Assembly (NCBI RefSeq): GCF_001522545.3
Contig: NC_031773.1
Coordinates: 22,297,438 to 22,361,437, forward strand
Reading direction: 5' to 3'
DNA length: 64,000 nucleotides
DNA from: Parus major
Lineage: Eukaryota; Chordata; Aves; Passeriformes; Paridae
Shown here: positions 12,614 to 24,700 of the stretch, piece after piece
Layout: every line of letters starts with the position of its first letter
How positions within the stretch are numbered: position 1 is the first letter of the stretch
The notes under the pieces: generated by a model
What the model saw: only the letters and a program-made list of their open reading frames with translations
The model's database searches: none
What the model was told of the DNA's origin: nothing
Made by a program: the position numbers and the translations under genes

Positions 12614-15582
12614 AAGGCTTCTCTCCATAATTGTATAATAACAATAAGTCAATCTGCTTCACTAATTTTCTTGAGAATTTTTTTTTTTCTTTAAATCATA
12701 TTTGTTTAAGCTTGAGGATATGTGGGGTTTTTATACTGTGGAAAAAGAGAATGAGAGATATAAAATGCAGGGTATATATTATATAAGAAAGAGCAATTAA
12801 TAGATGAGCCTCTCTTTAAGGCATCACACATCACACTTTGTGTACACAGTGTTGAAATAAGAGCTGATGCTTTTTCCAGTTACAGTAACACTGTGTAAAC
12901 TTTTGACCTCATCATCTCAGTTAAACTATCAATATTAGCATAATCAGCTGTCTGTTTACTCTTTGTTTCTTCCTCCCTTTCTCCAGACTAAGAATCTACT
13001 GCCACCTGTTTAATAGCCACTTCAGAAAAATGGCTGATTCTCCCAACATATCAGACCAGTACAGCTCCAATCTCTGCAGTAAAGATTGTAAGGGCCATGG
13101 CTGTATCTTATATATGAATAAATCATGCAAGTACCAGCACTGAGGAGTAGAAATAGCTTCCAAATACTTTTCTTCCTGTGGCAACACTTGTCTAATAACA
13201 GGTCAAAAATTAAGGCTAAGTGTTTAGTTAATGGGTGTTCCAAGTGCAGGAACACATCTGAGGAAACCATTACTTTAATCAAAGTGGTACATGTTGAATC
13301 AATAAATATTTGCAATCAATCTTAAGTAATATAGCTAATCCTTAGTAATATTGTAATCCTTAGTAATATAACTAAGGATGACACACTTTATTCAGGCCAT
13401 TCAGATACCCAGGAGCAAAAAAAAAAATAAAAGAGAAGAATGCAGGATCCGACTGATTCTTTCAGGGCCTTTCAATTAATTTTTGTACTGTATAAAAGCA
13501 CAGTAAGCAATTCCATCTACTCTGTAACTCTACTCATTCACTCTATAACCTAAAATTATATAAATACACTCGAAGCATTGAAACTAACTTAAAATTTGGA
13601 AATAAATACACCAACTAATACATCAAGGGAATCTAGTCCATAAAGCAGATATTTCCAAGTGAATCACTACTTCACTGTGACTTTGTTGTTTCTATTGATG
13701 TCCTGAAGTGATGGCCTTAGTGCCCAGAATGACAAACCTTTTGAAAATATTAGGGGAAGAGGTAGCAAGAGGGAAGCATAAAACCATCAGAGAAAAGAGC
13801 AATGAAAACTCTTTAATATTTTTTGTACTTTTAAATACATTTTGAAACCTTGTGTTGTGCTATGAAGATGGAAGATACCACAAAGCAGAAAGCCATGCCT
13901 GGCTATCATCAGAAATCACAATTTTTCTGGCTAGAGAGTGCTCAACTCACTGCAAAGTCCTTTATCAAAGGATGGTGTCCCTATTGGGAGCAAAACAGCA
14001 GAAGTGCTTTTGTATTTCCCTGTGAGTATGGACCATCCTGTAGGTTACATTAACAAGTTGACAAGCACATCTGCCTCTTTGAAGCTACCACTCATCTTCT
14101 TCAGCAGATGAATTTAAATTAAAGATAATTAATTGATGTTTGACTGAACCCCTTAGTTCATTAACCAAACTAAGAAAAGATTGGTTGCTCTTTTAACTAG
14201 ATGGATTCCTTCCACTGGGAATATGAATGGACTCATTAGACACAGCTTCCTAATGATTCTGCTCTTGGAGTAGTGCTATTAAACAGAAGCTAAAGCTTCA
14301 GAAGAAGATAAAGCCTTTATTTCAGAGAAATATACTGCTGATTCAGAAGGGTTAATCTGATGATCCAATAGATTTTTGTCAACTTAAATGAAATGCTGTA
14401 CCAGTTCAGGAACATCACCAACACCTGCATTTCAAAGGCAGGTTATTTGTTCTCTGCTGAGCTTCCTGTGCAATGCTTCAGAATAACAGAGAGAACAGCA
14501 AAAGATCCATGGCTTGAGATCAGTGTGCTTTAATCAAGGCTGAATTCAGACCTGACCAGAATAGCAATGGTATTGAGCAACAGCTCAGGATCTTTCTTTC
14601 ACCTCACAAAGACAGATGGGGATGGGGAGATGTGCTTTACTCAATAGTAAAACTTTTCTTTCATTCACATAACAGCTATTTTGTGGACACAGATTTTACC
14701 TCTATTTGTACAATAATAAGGGCAATATGCCAGGGTAAGCTTTAAGTCACTGTGGTGGAACTATACTCAGTCACACATCATCAGCTGTATAGCAGGTAGA
14801 GCTGGATGGTCTGGAGCAAAACAGCAGTGCTGCAATTGAACATCCTTTGTATTGAACCAGCTGAGCAATAGGTGCTTCCTGAAAAATAGCTAGCAATCTC
14901 TTTTTCCTGCTGGCAATTTATCTGAAATAGAGATTTTCATTCATCCTCCCTTCATGGGTTTTATGTACATTTTTTTGAAAACTGTTCAGCATTGGAGAGC
15001 ACTGTCATATCAGGGGTAATTAGCTTGATTTCCTGGTTGGGTCCATCTGGGTTCATCCATGTACCCTTTTTAGATAACTTTGAAAGATTGTTTTCTTAAA
15101 TAAAATCTGGCAGAAAAGCAGAGGCTTCAAGGATATCAACTACCTACATATTTTGTGAAAAATAGACAGCTGGCTGCACTTCTGTTTTACTCAGATTTTT
15201 CTAGGTAATATCATTGGTACAGAAAAGAGCTTAGTGCTGTATTTCCCTGAGATTTGTACCAAATGGTTCAAGTGAATACCCTAATATTGTAAAAAGATAA
15301 TGAACAAACTTTCAGCATCTTGTAGTCTGGAAAATCCGATGATCAAAGAGTTCAACCTTCATTAATTCTGATCAGAAGCATTACCTTATGGACTCATACT
15401 ACTTGAAATAACAGTCTGACACACATTTTATTACTTCTACTTCTCAAGACACTAAAAGAAAGCTTGAAAACTTCCCCAAGTGTGTTATACAAACCAAAAA
15501 CAGAACAACAAATAATCTACCCTCATATTTTCACACAGTAATTAAAAAAAAAAACAAAACAAAACAAAAAACCCAAATATTG
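12614..15582. other. A+T-rich DNA without recognised genes
   Basis: Unassigned. It contains a small imperfect tandem duplication with a hairpin at 13337-13377 and otherwise ordinary non-coding sequence. The 97-codon frame at 13022-13315 (minus) is Cys/Leu/Tyr-rich and lacks exon signals. Confidence 0.55.
15541..15571. repeat. A-rich (CAAAA)n stretch
   Basis: A run of A with interspersed caaaac units immediately before the putative LTR remnant. It may be simple-sequence DNA or the remains of an insertion boundary. Confidence 0.8.
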
Positions 15583-15980
15583 TGGTTTAGGGAGCACATT
15601 CCCCAGTTTTTTCTTCCTCCTGAAAACACCCCAGACCATGAGCTGCTTCCTCACTTCCCTCCTCCTGCTCCTAGGGTGGGATGCAGAGGTGAATGGAAGG
15701 CACAGAAAAGATAAAGATCGTGGCTTGAAATAAGACCAGTTTGCTGGAAGCAGCAATTAAATAAGAAAAACAAAAAGTAACAATACTATCAGTAGAGTGT
15801 ATAAGAGAGGTGAAATGATTCACACATGATTACCTGACCACACAGTCAGCAAAACACAGAAATAAGTGACCCTACTGTGCATGGTGTGGGGTGGTATAAA
15901 ACAACCTCAGGGTTCTTGCCCTGCTCCTCCTGGCTGTCACAAAAACGAACTCTCCCCTGGCTGGAACCAGGACACCAAAA
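15583..15980 (-). mobile_element. Putative LTR-derived remnant
   Basis: A more G+C-rich block with stretches I associate with songbird ERV LTRs in reverse orientation: gaccatgagctgcttcctca, gaaatgattcacacatgatt and gaactctcccctggctggaa. It lies between two A-rich simple repeats. No gag/pol or matching second LTR is seen. The assignment rests on visual recognition only. The open frames here are not genes. Confidence 0.45.
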
Positions 15981-16057
15981 CAAGAAAAAAAAAACAAAAA
16001 ACAAACAAACAAAAACAAAACAAAAATCCCACAGTAAACAAACACACACACACACAC
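15977..16057. repeat. A-rich (CAAA)n tract followed by (CA)n
   Basis: About 50 bases of A runs with caaa/caaac units at 15977-16027, then a short pure CA run at 16042-16057. The long Lys/Gln/Asn-rich or Phe/Cys/Val-rich open frames crossing this stretch are products of the simple repeat. Confidence 0.9.
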
Positions 16058-18063
16058 CAAGTTTAAAGATTTATGGGGTTTTTAATATTTTGAAATAATT
16101 GGGGCAGACAGTAATATGCTGCATTCTTTCAGCCTGTGAAAAACCTCACTTATTTGCACAACACTGGGTCAGAAGAGCACACCTCCTTTATGAAGCTTGT
16201 AAATGACCTCTTTACTATTACTTAATGCTTAAAAAAATCAATAACTGTGCTCTTCAATAAAACATACAGCATAAACACTGAGTATAGTGTTTAGATACTG
16301 ATTGTGGAATTTTAATATTCTCAAACTATTGGTTTAGACATCATAAAAATGAATTGTACTGATTAAACAAACTTTAACTCATTGCATAATGTACATAATT
16401 TTTACATAAGGGTTTAATAAAAATTTCTTTACATTCTTCCTTGGGAAAACAGCAAGAAGAAAACATGATGATAATTTTTTCCCCATTGGTCTAACAAAGT
16501 CCAAGACAAAGGTCTAAACTTATGCTAAAAAGAACATTAAACTTTCCAGTAGAGGATTTTAATTAATCTCTTTAGACATATGACTTCAGTGAATACTGTA
16601 AAAGTTTTTCTTTCTGAAAAAACTTCTTATTCAATAACTAGCTCTAGCAGAGTCTACCCAAATTAATTTGTCATGAAGTTTTATTCTGAGCATAAATTCA
16701 TCTTTCTGTGTAAACTGTTCCAATGCAGCTCATTAGAAAAGCAAATATAAGTAAACTATAACCAGCCTTTAAAGCACCAGCAAAATTTGTTTTCACCCAA
16801 AAAAACCCAACATATAATAGAATTTCACAGCATCTTATATTTTTAGATTTTTTTGAATGCTTATATTTTTTTTTCCATTGATAGACTCAAAAAGGATCAA
16901 GCTGTTAACAATTTTTGTAGGGTGGGCTTTCTGCCTTGCATTCTTCAATATTTAGGTAAAAATATTATTTATTGATCTTCAGTGCTAAGTACAATTGTTG
17001 TCATGCTGTTTATTCAAATCTTATGGAAATTTTCATGTCTGACCATTCAGGAGATGCTCTGGCAGTCACACTTGCATCACCAGAGACTTTCAGTGCTGGG
17101 AGTGAAGCCCCTTGGCACTGGGCAGCTCCAGTGAGCTCCAGGGAATGCCTTGCTTGACTCCTTACAGACCCACACAGCTGGACAGGGTCTCCTTAATGCC
17201 TTGACTCGCAGTTTCCCTTAATGGCATCTCAGCCCCTGCATCCTTAAAATCATTTAATCTTGGTGTAGCTTATGCTTGAGCTTGTGCCTGCAAGGAGGGT
17301 CCCTGAACAAAAGACTCCCTGGGCATTTATACACTTACAGTCTGCAGCTTATGCACTGATAATCTAACATGGGATCTTCCTGCTGAGTCCTTGTCTCCTC
17401 CTGTGTCTCTGACTGTCCAGTCCCCTGGCTGATGCCACAGGCCCCTGTGCCCTCTGTTGTGCAGTGCTGTGCACCAGGGCCTCTTGCCTCAGGCTCCTTC
17501 CCCTCAGAGCTCAACCTCACACTGTAGTAGTACACAGAGCTAACTGCACTAAATGCCTTCCTCAACATAACTTGAAAAATGTTAATTAATGGTTTTACCT
17601 GCAAGACATGGAATTATGAACCTCTACAATCTATATTTATCAGATCATTGCTTATGAACAACAATTTCAAGCACAAATTCTTATTTATTCCTATACCAAA
17701 ACAGACAGATTGTTTTCCTTATTTAACAAGTCAGTGACCTGTAATTGACTCCATGTTAACAGGGATACTCCAGGAATTTCCTCTTGCCTGTGCACCAGCT
17801 GATGCCATGACTGTTACGTTCTTGGTTGAAATGTAAGCAAGTTTCAAGAGGAGGGAAAAGAGTGTTCCTATTTTCATAGAAAAACACAGAAAACAGATTT
17901 TAAATCTGAGAAGGGTCTCACATCCTGGTGTTCCTATGACAGGACTCTCTTGTTTCAACTGAGAAATCTCATGCCAGTGTTGTCCCTTGAGGCTGATGCA
18001 TAAGTCAAATGACAAGTTGCTCAAAAATTCTGTCTTGTCTTATTTCAGAATAAATTATGTGAA
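16058..18063. other. Non-coding DNA with a G+C-richer block at 17040-17560
   Basis: The first kilobase is A+T-rich and unassigned. 17040-17560 is clearly richer in G+C, with many ctg/cag steps. On the minus strand it holds a short VYYY-type motif reminiscent of the end of an immune V segment (see findings). I cannot assign this block to a gene or repeat family. Confidence 0.5.
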
Positions 18064-18401
18064 ATACTGGTCTGGTTTTGGATGAGTTAGACTAATTTCC
18101 TCACAGTGGCTAGTATGAGGCTGTGCTTTGGATTTGTGCTGAACACAGAATTGATAACACAGAGATGTTTTTGTTACTGCTGAGGGGGGCTTGCACAGAG
18201 CCAAGGCCTTTTCTGCTTTTTATGCTGCCGCACTGACAAGGAAGTTGAGCATGCATGTGAGGTTGAGAGGGAGCACAGCCAGGACAGGTGACCCCAAGTG
18301 GTTAAAGGTCACACTTAGGAGGTGGATGCAACGATCCTTGTGGGTGCCTTACAACTCAGAATACTCTTGAAGTCTGTGAAGTCTGGGTATGTCATACCAT
18401 A

Positions 18402-18409
18402 TGACGTCA
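18402..18409. promoter_or_regulatory. Palindromic CRE (CREB/ATF site) in LTR
   Basis: A perfect tgacgtca eight bases before the TATA box of the LTR. This is the binding site of CREB/ATF bZIP factors and a usual component of LTR promoters. It keeps its CpG in an otherwise CpG-poor setting. Confidence 0.75.
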
Positions 18410-18416
18410 TGGTCAA

Positions 18417-18423
18417 TATATAA
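18417..18423 (+). promoter_or_regulatory. TATA box of LTR
   Basis: The sequence tatataa lies directly after the CRE in the U3 part of the LTR. The position fits the promoter of the former provirus. Present activity is unknown. Confidence 0.65.
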
Positions 18424-18729
18424 CGTGGGAGGAACAAAGAGGAAGAGAGGGGATGTTTGGAGTGATGGTGTTTGACTTCCCAAGTCATTGTTGCATGTGA
18501 GGGCTCTGTTACCCTGGAGATGGCTCAGCCCCTGCCTGCCCATGGGAATCAGTGCATTAATTATATGTTTTTCTTTGCTTGTGTGCACAGCTTTTGCTTT
18601 CCCTATGAAACTGTTTTTATCTCAGCCCATGAGTTTTCTATTTTTTTTCCTTCGAAGTCCCTACCTGATACCATTGGCATGTGAGCAGCTGTGTGGGGTT
18701 TCATTGCTTGCTAGGGTTAAACCATGGCA

Positions 18730-21399
18730 CGTGCAGCTTAGGCTACGTGTACTGAAATTTGTTTGGCTAGACAAATTTGTTACTCATCATTTATTCCTTA
18801 ATCATATATAATATATGCATCTTAAGAGTTCATCAACATTTGTTGCTGGCTATTATGCAATTGATTGTCTTTATGGAATGCAATTTGAGTTTCATCTTCT
18901 TATAGTGACTGATCAATAAAGTCACTGACAAGTTAATAACTGTTTACCCCTTATCATTACTGTTTTGTTTTGATTGAGCATATGACTGTTTTGAGAGAGA
19001 AGTTCATGCAGGAGGTATAGGAGAGATCCCTTCTGAGAGACAAGCTTTCACGGTTTCTTTCTCATTGTGGATTAATGTGGAATTTAAAATTGCACATGTT
19101 GGCATTTTAGTTGAAAAATAAAATTGTTTAGTTCAATGCCAAAAATAAAGTTGGGTGTTTCCTCTAATTGTATTTGCTGCCATGTTGAAAAAAAAAGAAA
19201 TATCCTAGAGTTCTTTTTTTTTTAAAAAAAATTGTGTAGTGTATTTGATGCCATTATTAGAACAGTGCACTGAAGGTCTGTTATCACTCTTATTCTTGTT
19301 GTTTCGCTTACAAGGATTTGAGTTATTGTCATCTGAGATAAACCCATATTTGTAAAACAGAAAAATAAACATTCTTTACAGTTCTGCTTATATTTATATG
19401 CAAGGTGAAACATTTGATGCAAAAGCCAGTAGATATCAAAGAGGGCATCTTTATCACAATAATATTTATGATTTTGTTTGGTCCTGGAGTTTAGGTTTCA
19501 TCTTTTTTGAGATTCACTCCTTGTTGTGCCATATTTATTATTCATCTGTTGTATCAATTTCTGGCTCAATTTCTCATTCCAGCTTAGATCACAAGAAAAA
19601 CATTCTTCTCCATACTAAGGGCTAGTAGGCCCTCCACTTAAATTCTACTCAGAGTGTTGAAAGATGTATCAAGGTAAGAAGAATAAGAATATAAACAGGA
19701 GAAACCCATCATACTTTCTGAGCAATTTTCAAGGTCACAAATGATGTAAAAGACTCTCTTAACTTGTGTTCATATTGTTTTGGGGTAGTCTTGAGTACAA
19801 ATATTTCACAGTATTAGAAAAAAATACAAACACCATGATTTTGATAAAATCTAGCATTTATTGTTGTAAGGTTGCTATGCATTTGATAAGGTGTGTCATC
19901 CTGAATATCAAAACCTTAAAAAAAAAGTAACAAAAACCCCACAAATTTTGTGTGTTTCACATGTTTTTTACAAGGGAATCAATACTACAGAAACTGTTGT
20001 AGATAAATTAGTACCTAGGGCTAACAACATCCATATGCAGATAATAGAAGATGATAATTTTTTAACAGAGTTGTAGATATTGCAATTATTTTTTAATGCC
20101 AGAAAAATTATATTAGCAATGTCAGGACTTGCTGCTCTTTATATTCCACAGTAAATTAATGACAGTGGGGCCTTTGAAAAGCTATTCAGCTTATACATAA
20201 GAAAAGAATGACCACTCTAAATAAAAGACTTTGCTTTTTTATACACTTTAATAAATAAACTCTCACAGACACAGAGCTGATTTCTGAGTGAGAAAAACTG
20301 CCACCCTGCACAATCCAATAGGTAATGAATTCCTCATGGATCTTCCATCTTCTTGAACAATGATTACAACTTGAAGAAACTCTGAGAAAAATAGATAAAA
20401 AATACCTCCTTTTCCATGGGATCTGTACCACATGGTCACAATGTAATGACGAAACATTTCACTTAACAAAAAAAAAGGGCAAAAAGATAATATAAAATAT
20501 TACAATAGCAGCACTAAAATGCTGCATGGTAATAACTGTATGAATATGCATCTGAAATTTTTTAAAAAGTAAAAAATATAAACAGATTTATCTTGAATAA
20601 AAAAACTCTGGATTATTTTTTTTATATATATTCCCTTTCAATTTCTTCTTTGAAATTAAATCTTTCCAACTCAGCAATTGTTTTGTCTTAGCTTGTATTT
20701 TTTTCCACCAAAAATAATCCAAACAAAATCATGACTAGCTTTAAAATATACTTCTGCGATATAATAGTTTAAAAATTTTTCCATAGTCATGCATTTTCAC
20801 CAGTGATAATGAAATTCAAACTATGAAAAGTTTTCCATCAACAGCTATAGGCAAAAATTTCATTTGTTAATTTATGTGAGACTTGTCAGCAACTGTTCAG
20901 CACATTGAGAAGTCTTAATAGTGACCCTTAAACTAGTTTCACAGTTCTGTGATTCTAAATTTTCATGTGTTGTGACATACAGATAATGATGCCCCAGAGC
21001 AGATTTATAAAATGTGTGTTTTTGTTGTTGGAATTTTTTTCATTCTACTCATCATTTTTAAATGCTAGAGAGATGGCTATTATATTGATTTGTATCTCGG
21101 CATCCTGAAAACATCTATTTAGAAAGGATTCAGCAACCACGTTTCAGAGATTAATTTGCAAAGATACACATTACTTGAATATCTAAAAATAGTGTTGCCA
21201 AGCAACAAGCTAAAATACAAGAATGTTACTAGAAGAAACTAAAATACATATTAAATTTAACAATATATGCAGATTAATTCTATCCTATAAACCTATACTT
21301 TTCTGATATCATATTTTTAGTATGCAATTTTCCACTAATGTTCATCATGAAACAGGTCCTTCAAAGATCCATGCTTCTGAAATACTTGCCTTTCTGCTG
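18730..21399. other. A+T-rich DNA without recognised genes
   Basis: Unassigned DNA, including a T8/A7-like palindromic stretch near 19212-19230. I see no exon or repeat of a known family. Confidence 0.55.
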
Positions 21400-21700
21400 T
21401 GATTTGAAGACGTTGGACGAATGTTTAAAACAATGCCAGCTGTGTTTAATTATTCATTATGCTACTGAACCAGTATTAGTATTCTGCGGGACTCTGGAGT
21501 AATATCGAGCAGTGATTGTGGTGATGTTTCCAGATCTAGTTTGTTCTTTGAAGCTTATGCCTTTCTACACAGACCATTTCCTGAGGGACAGGGTGATATT
21601 GGCAGGCCAGCAGAAATGGTAATTGTGTCAAAACTGTACAGTGAATGACGAGGTGCTCTAGCGGGAGACTAAAAGAAAGTGCAGGGTTTAATTACAGCCT
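21400..21700. promoter_or_regulatory. Candidate conserved regulatory element (CpG-retaining block)
   Basis: Non-repetitive sequence with six CpGs in about 250 bases (near 21411, 21418, 21487, 21506, 21649 and 21662), in DNA where CpG is generally rare. It also has an E-box cagctg (21437-21442) and two taatta homeodomain-type sites (21447-21452, 21689-21694). No reading frame is open through it. CpG retention plus site density suggests constraint. This is an inference that needs a multi-species alignment. Confidence 0.3.
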
Positions 21701-24700
21701 GCAAATCTTCACAAACTGTGAAGAGGGAGAAGTCTAGACTGTGTATTTGGGATTGATTTCTGAGCCATTATTAACTTTCCAGAAACACTTCAATGTTACG
21801 AAAGATAAAGCTTCATATAACAAGAGCTACACCTTTCAGTTTTGCAATCCTAGATAGTCTAACTGCTGTGGACAAGTGTCACCCCAGCAGCCAGACACCA
21901 TTATGCAAAGCAGAATAACTACTTTCATGCCTGTATAAATGTACAGTAAATCTCAAAACAGACTTCCACTTCACATTTTTAAAATGTGTACTTGAAGGAG
22001 TCCAAATCTTTTCTATTTCACTTCTTCGACAGATCCTTTCAGTGGTGAAAGTTTAACCCTTCTGCAGCAATTTTCAATAAAAAAGGATCAAGTTGAATTC
22101 TAGAGGTGGTCAAATCACAAGCTGAGAAAACAAGCACATACAACTGTCAATTACCTTCGAATACAAATAACCTTAATGAAATTTAATACTCTTTTTGCAT
22201 TCTCTGAGAGAGAAAGTGACTAACATATTACTGGTCTTTTGTTGCAGCAAATACCGTCTGGGGAAACAGGAAACTGAAGGACCAAAGAAAGCAGGACACA
22301 AAATGTCGCATCTCGTGTGACATTGTGGGGTAGGACTGGGGCAGAGAGCCAGGCAGAGCCAACTGGTTTTGCCACAGAAGAGCCCTGGAGGATGAAGGTA
22401 TTGTTCAAGCATGGGTGGAGCAGCCTGAGTGTGACCAGTAGACATGCAGTGTGCACGTGGAGATTTTTGACTGTGAATCTCCCTTTAGAGGAAGAACCTT
22501 CCACATCACCTTAGAAGAGTCCTGTAGTGATGACTAGAGTGATCTTCTAAACTTCATGCTTTTTTTCTCTTTTGTATGCATTTTATGTCCATTGCTTGAA
22601 AATTAAATTTCAGCTCATATAGATTTAGTCTGGCAGTTGTGTTTCTTTCCGAAATGTGTTAGGTGCTCTACAGGGTCCTTCTGTCCTTTTCTGACACATT
22701 GCAAAAGGAAGTAGGTCCAGCTTTATATCTTGCATCCTAATAGAAATCTATGTTTTTCAATATAACACCTTGTCTCTTGTCTGCATCTCAGCTGACAGTT
22801 TGCACAAGCAGTGATTCCTTACAAGGATGTTGAGTTTTGTATTCTCATCTTCTAAGGTCACCTGCCACACCACTCTGCTAGCACATCCAGCACAGAAATA
22901 TATTTGTCATAAGACATCTCTTCTAGGATTCTTCTCTTGTCAAGAGGAAAAAAAAATACTTATTTTATATGTGTCTTTAGGCATTTATATTGGGAATGTA
23001 TCAACATCTGTAATTAAATTATTATATTCTATATTAAATATAAATATATATATATTTATATATATAAATATAAATATAATTATTATTCTGTTCATGTTCT
23101 GGCAACGCCTATATGAGTAAACTAGTCACTGCATGAGAACACTCAGAAGCTGAGAAACACTGATCTATATTGTTAAATAGAACAATCCCTTGTAAAGTTA
23201 ACATCTGTAACACTTTGTACTTTTACATGCAATCCCCAGACATAGGAGCTAACGCATGCCAAAGATCTTCGCCAGTAGCAGAGTAAATGAGTTCAATATT
23301 GCAAAAAAAAGTAGTTTCCCGTGTCTACTGGCCTTGTCTTATTTCTTACTACAGATATAGTACATGATTCCCATAAAGTTAATTTAATCTCTTTTTTTAA
23401 AGAAGCTGAATGCAGACCTACTTACAGTCAAGGGAGTGGCTTACCCAGAGAATTCTCTTCTTGAATTTTAACAACAGTGAGTTTGACCAGCAGGACTGTG
23501 ACAGGTGACTGACATGCAATGGGAGCCCCTAAATGTAGTGCTTACAGTGTCATGTCATGAACATGCTATTTCCCAGGTTTCCAAAGAGTAAATTCTATTT
23601 TTCGCATCAGTATTTTCTGATAGTAGAAGGAAATATAAACAGACTTTTGCAGATAGAAGAAACTAAAATGACACAGACAAAATAATGAAATATTCATTAG
23701 TAATTTCCTACTTAAGCTACTTCCTTTTTCAGGAATCTTCTCTGTGTTACCATATGAGATACTTAAATTTCTCAATTTTGTTTTTAACAGTGAAACCAAT
23801 AGCTCAACTCATTTTCTTTCTGGGTCTTTTTAAATTACTTCTTCAGACAACAAGTGAAGCTTCTTAGTCTTGAACCATCACACCAAAAGGCTCAGTGTGA
23901 TTATTAATCAGTCTTTTAACAACTATCTGATCAAATATTGTCTTCAGACACCTATTTGACTCATCTTAAACAAAGAATATCTTAATGAAGACATGCAAAC
24001 ATGTAATTATTTACTTGATGAAGTTGGTAATAAAATCGAAAATGCCTAAGCTGTATGTAGATTCATTTTCCAAAATATAAGGCTTCAATAACTGGTAAAA
24101 ATTCAGTGATTAGTTAATGGCACCAGTGCACATTTCTACCCATATATTGCTCTTTTAAGCCATTCCAAAATCAAGATTTTGGCTCTATTCACTGAAATAC
24201 CTCTTAGATTTATAACTGAAGACTACATCCATTCCATTATTCTGATGGAATTTAAAATTCTATACATGTTCACAGATCTGTTCCAGTGACATTCAAGGTA
24301 ATGGAAATCTCCAATAACTTTTGGTGTGTTTAAATATAAAACACATTCTCCTAAACTCTGTCATAAACAATCAATTTTGTAAATAACAGAAACTAGATGG
24401 CAAAAGTTGGCCTAGTGGGATGTATCTTTGATTTCTGTATACTCTATGGAGTTGTTGATCATTTGATGATTGGTTTGTTTGTTTTAGGTTTGAAGTTGCT
24501 GGAGTTTTTTCACTCTTCAATGTTATTTTGTGTTCCTAGCCTCTAAGACCCTGATACCTAATAAATTATCTGTTCAAAAACCTCAGCTATAAACTCTAGG
24601 TTAAAATATGAACTGCAGATAAAAGATTTTTAACAAAGCCAATGAGCAGATATGTAAGTGTGTAGCTTTGAATGGGGAATTCACAGAGCTCGTTGGTATG

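Larger units (their letters stand above)
18064..18729 (+). mobile_element. Solo LTR of an avian ERV (ERV-L-like family)
   Basis: A nearly full LTR of about 666 bases in sense orientation. The 5' end (tactggtctggttttgg) and the 3' end (ctagggttaaaccatggca) match the ends of a common avian LTR family. Its other copies here are at 30807-31361 and 51910-52120, both on the opposite strand. U3 contains a perfect CRE (tgacgtca, 18402-18409) and a TATA box (18417-18423). Downstream are the family-typical stretches cttcccaagtcattgttgca and ctcagcccatgagttttcta. The family's usual poly(A) signal position reads ctatgaaactg, apparently a mutated attaaa. No internal retroviral sequence flanks it and no clear target duplication is visible. 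Confidence 0.85.

Noticed and set aside
12996..13315. Exon with a start reading MADSPNISDQYSS on the plus strand after an acceptor-like ctttctccag
   Set aside because: The frame closes after about 37 codons, no donor follows, and in-frame stops precede the start.
15846..16098. Cys/Phe/Val-rich and Lys/Thr-rich frames
   Set aside because: Produced by the A-rich and CA simple repeats.
20930..20962. CR1 3' end (cacagttctgtgattcta)
   Set aside because: Only about 18 bases resemble the CR1 tail and nothing upstream continues the match.
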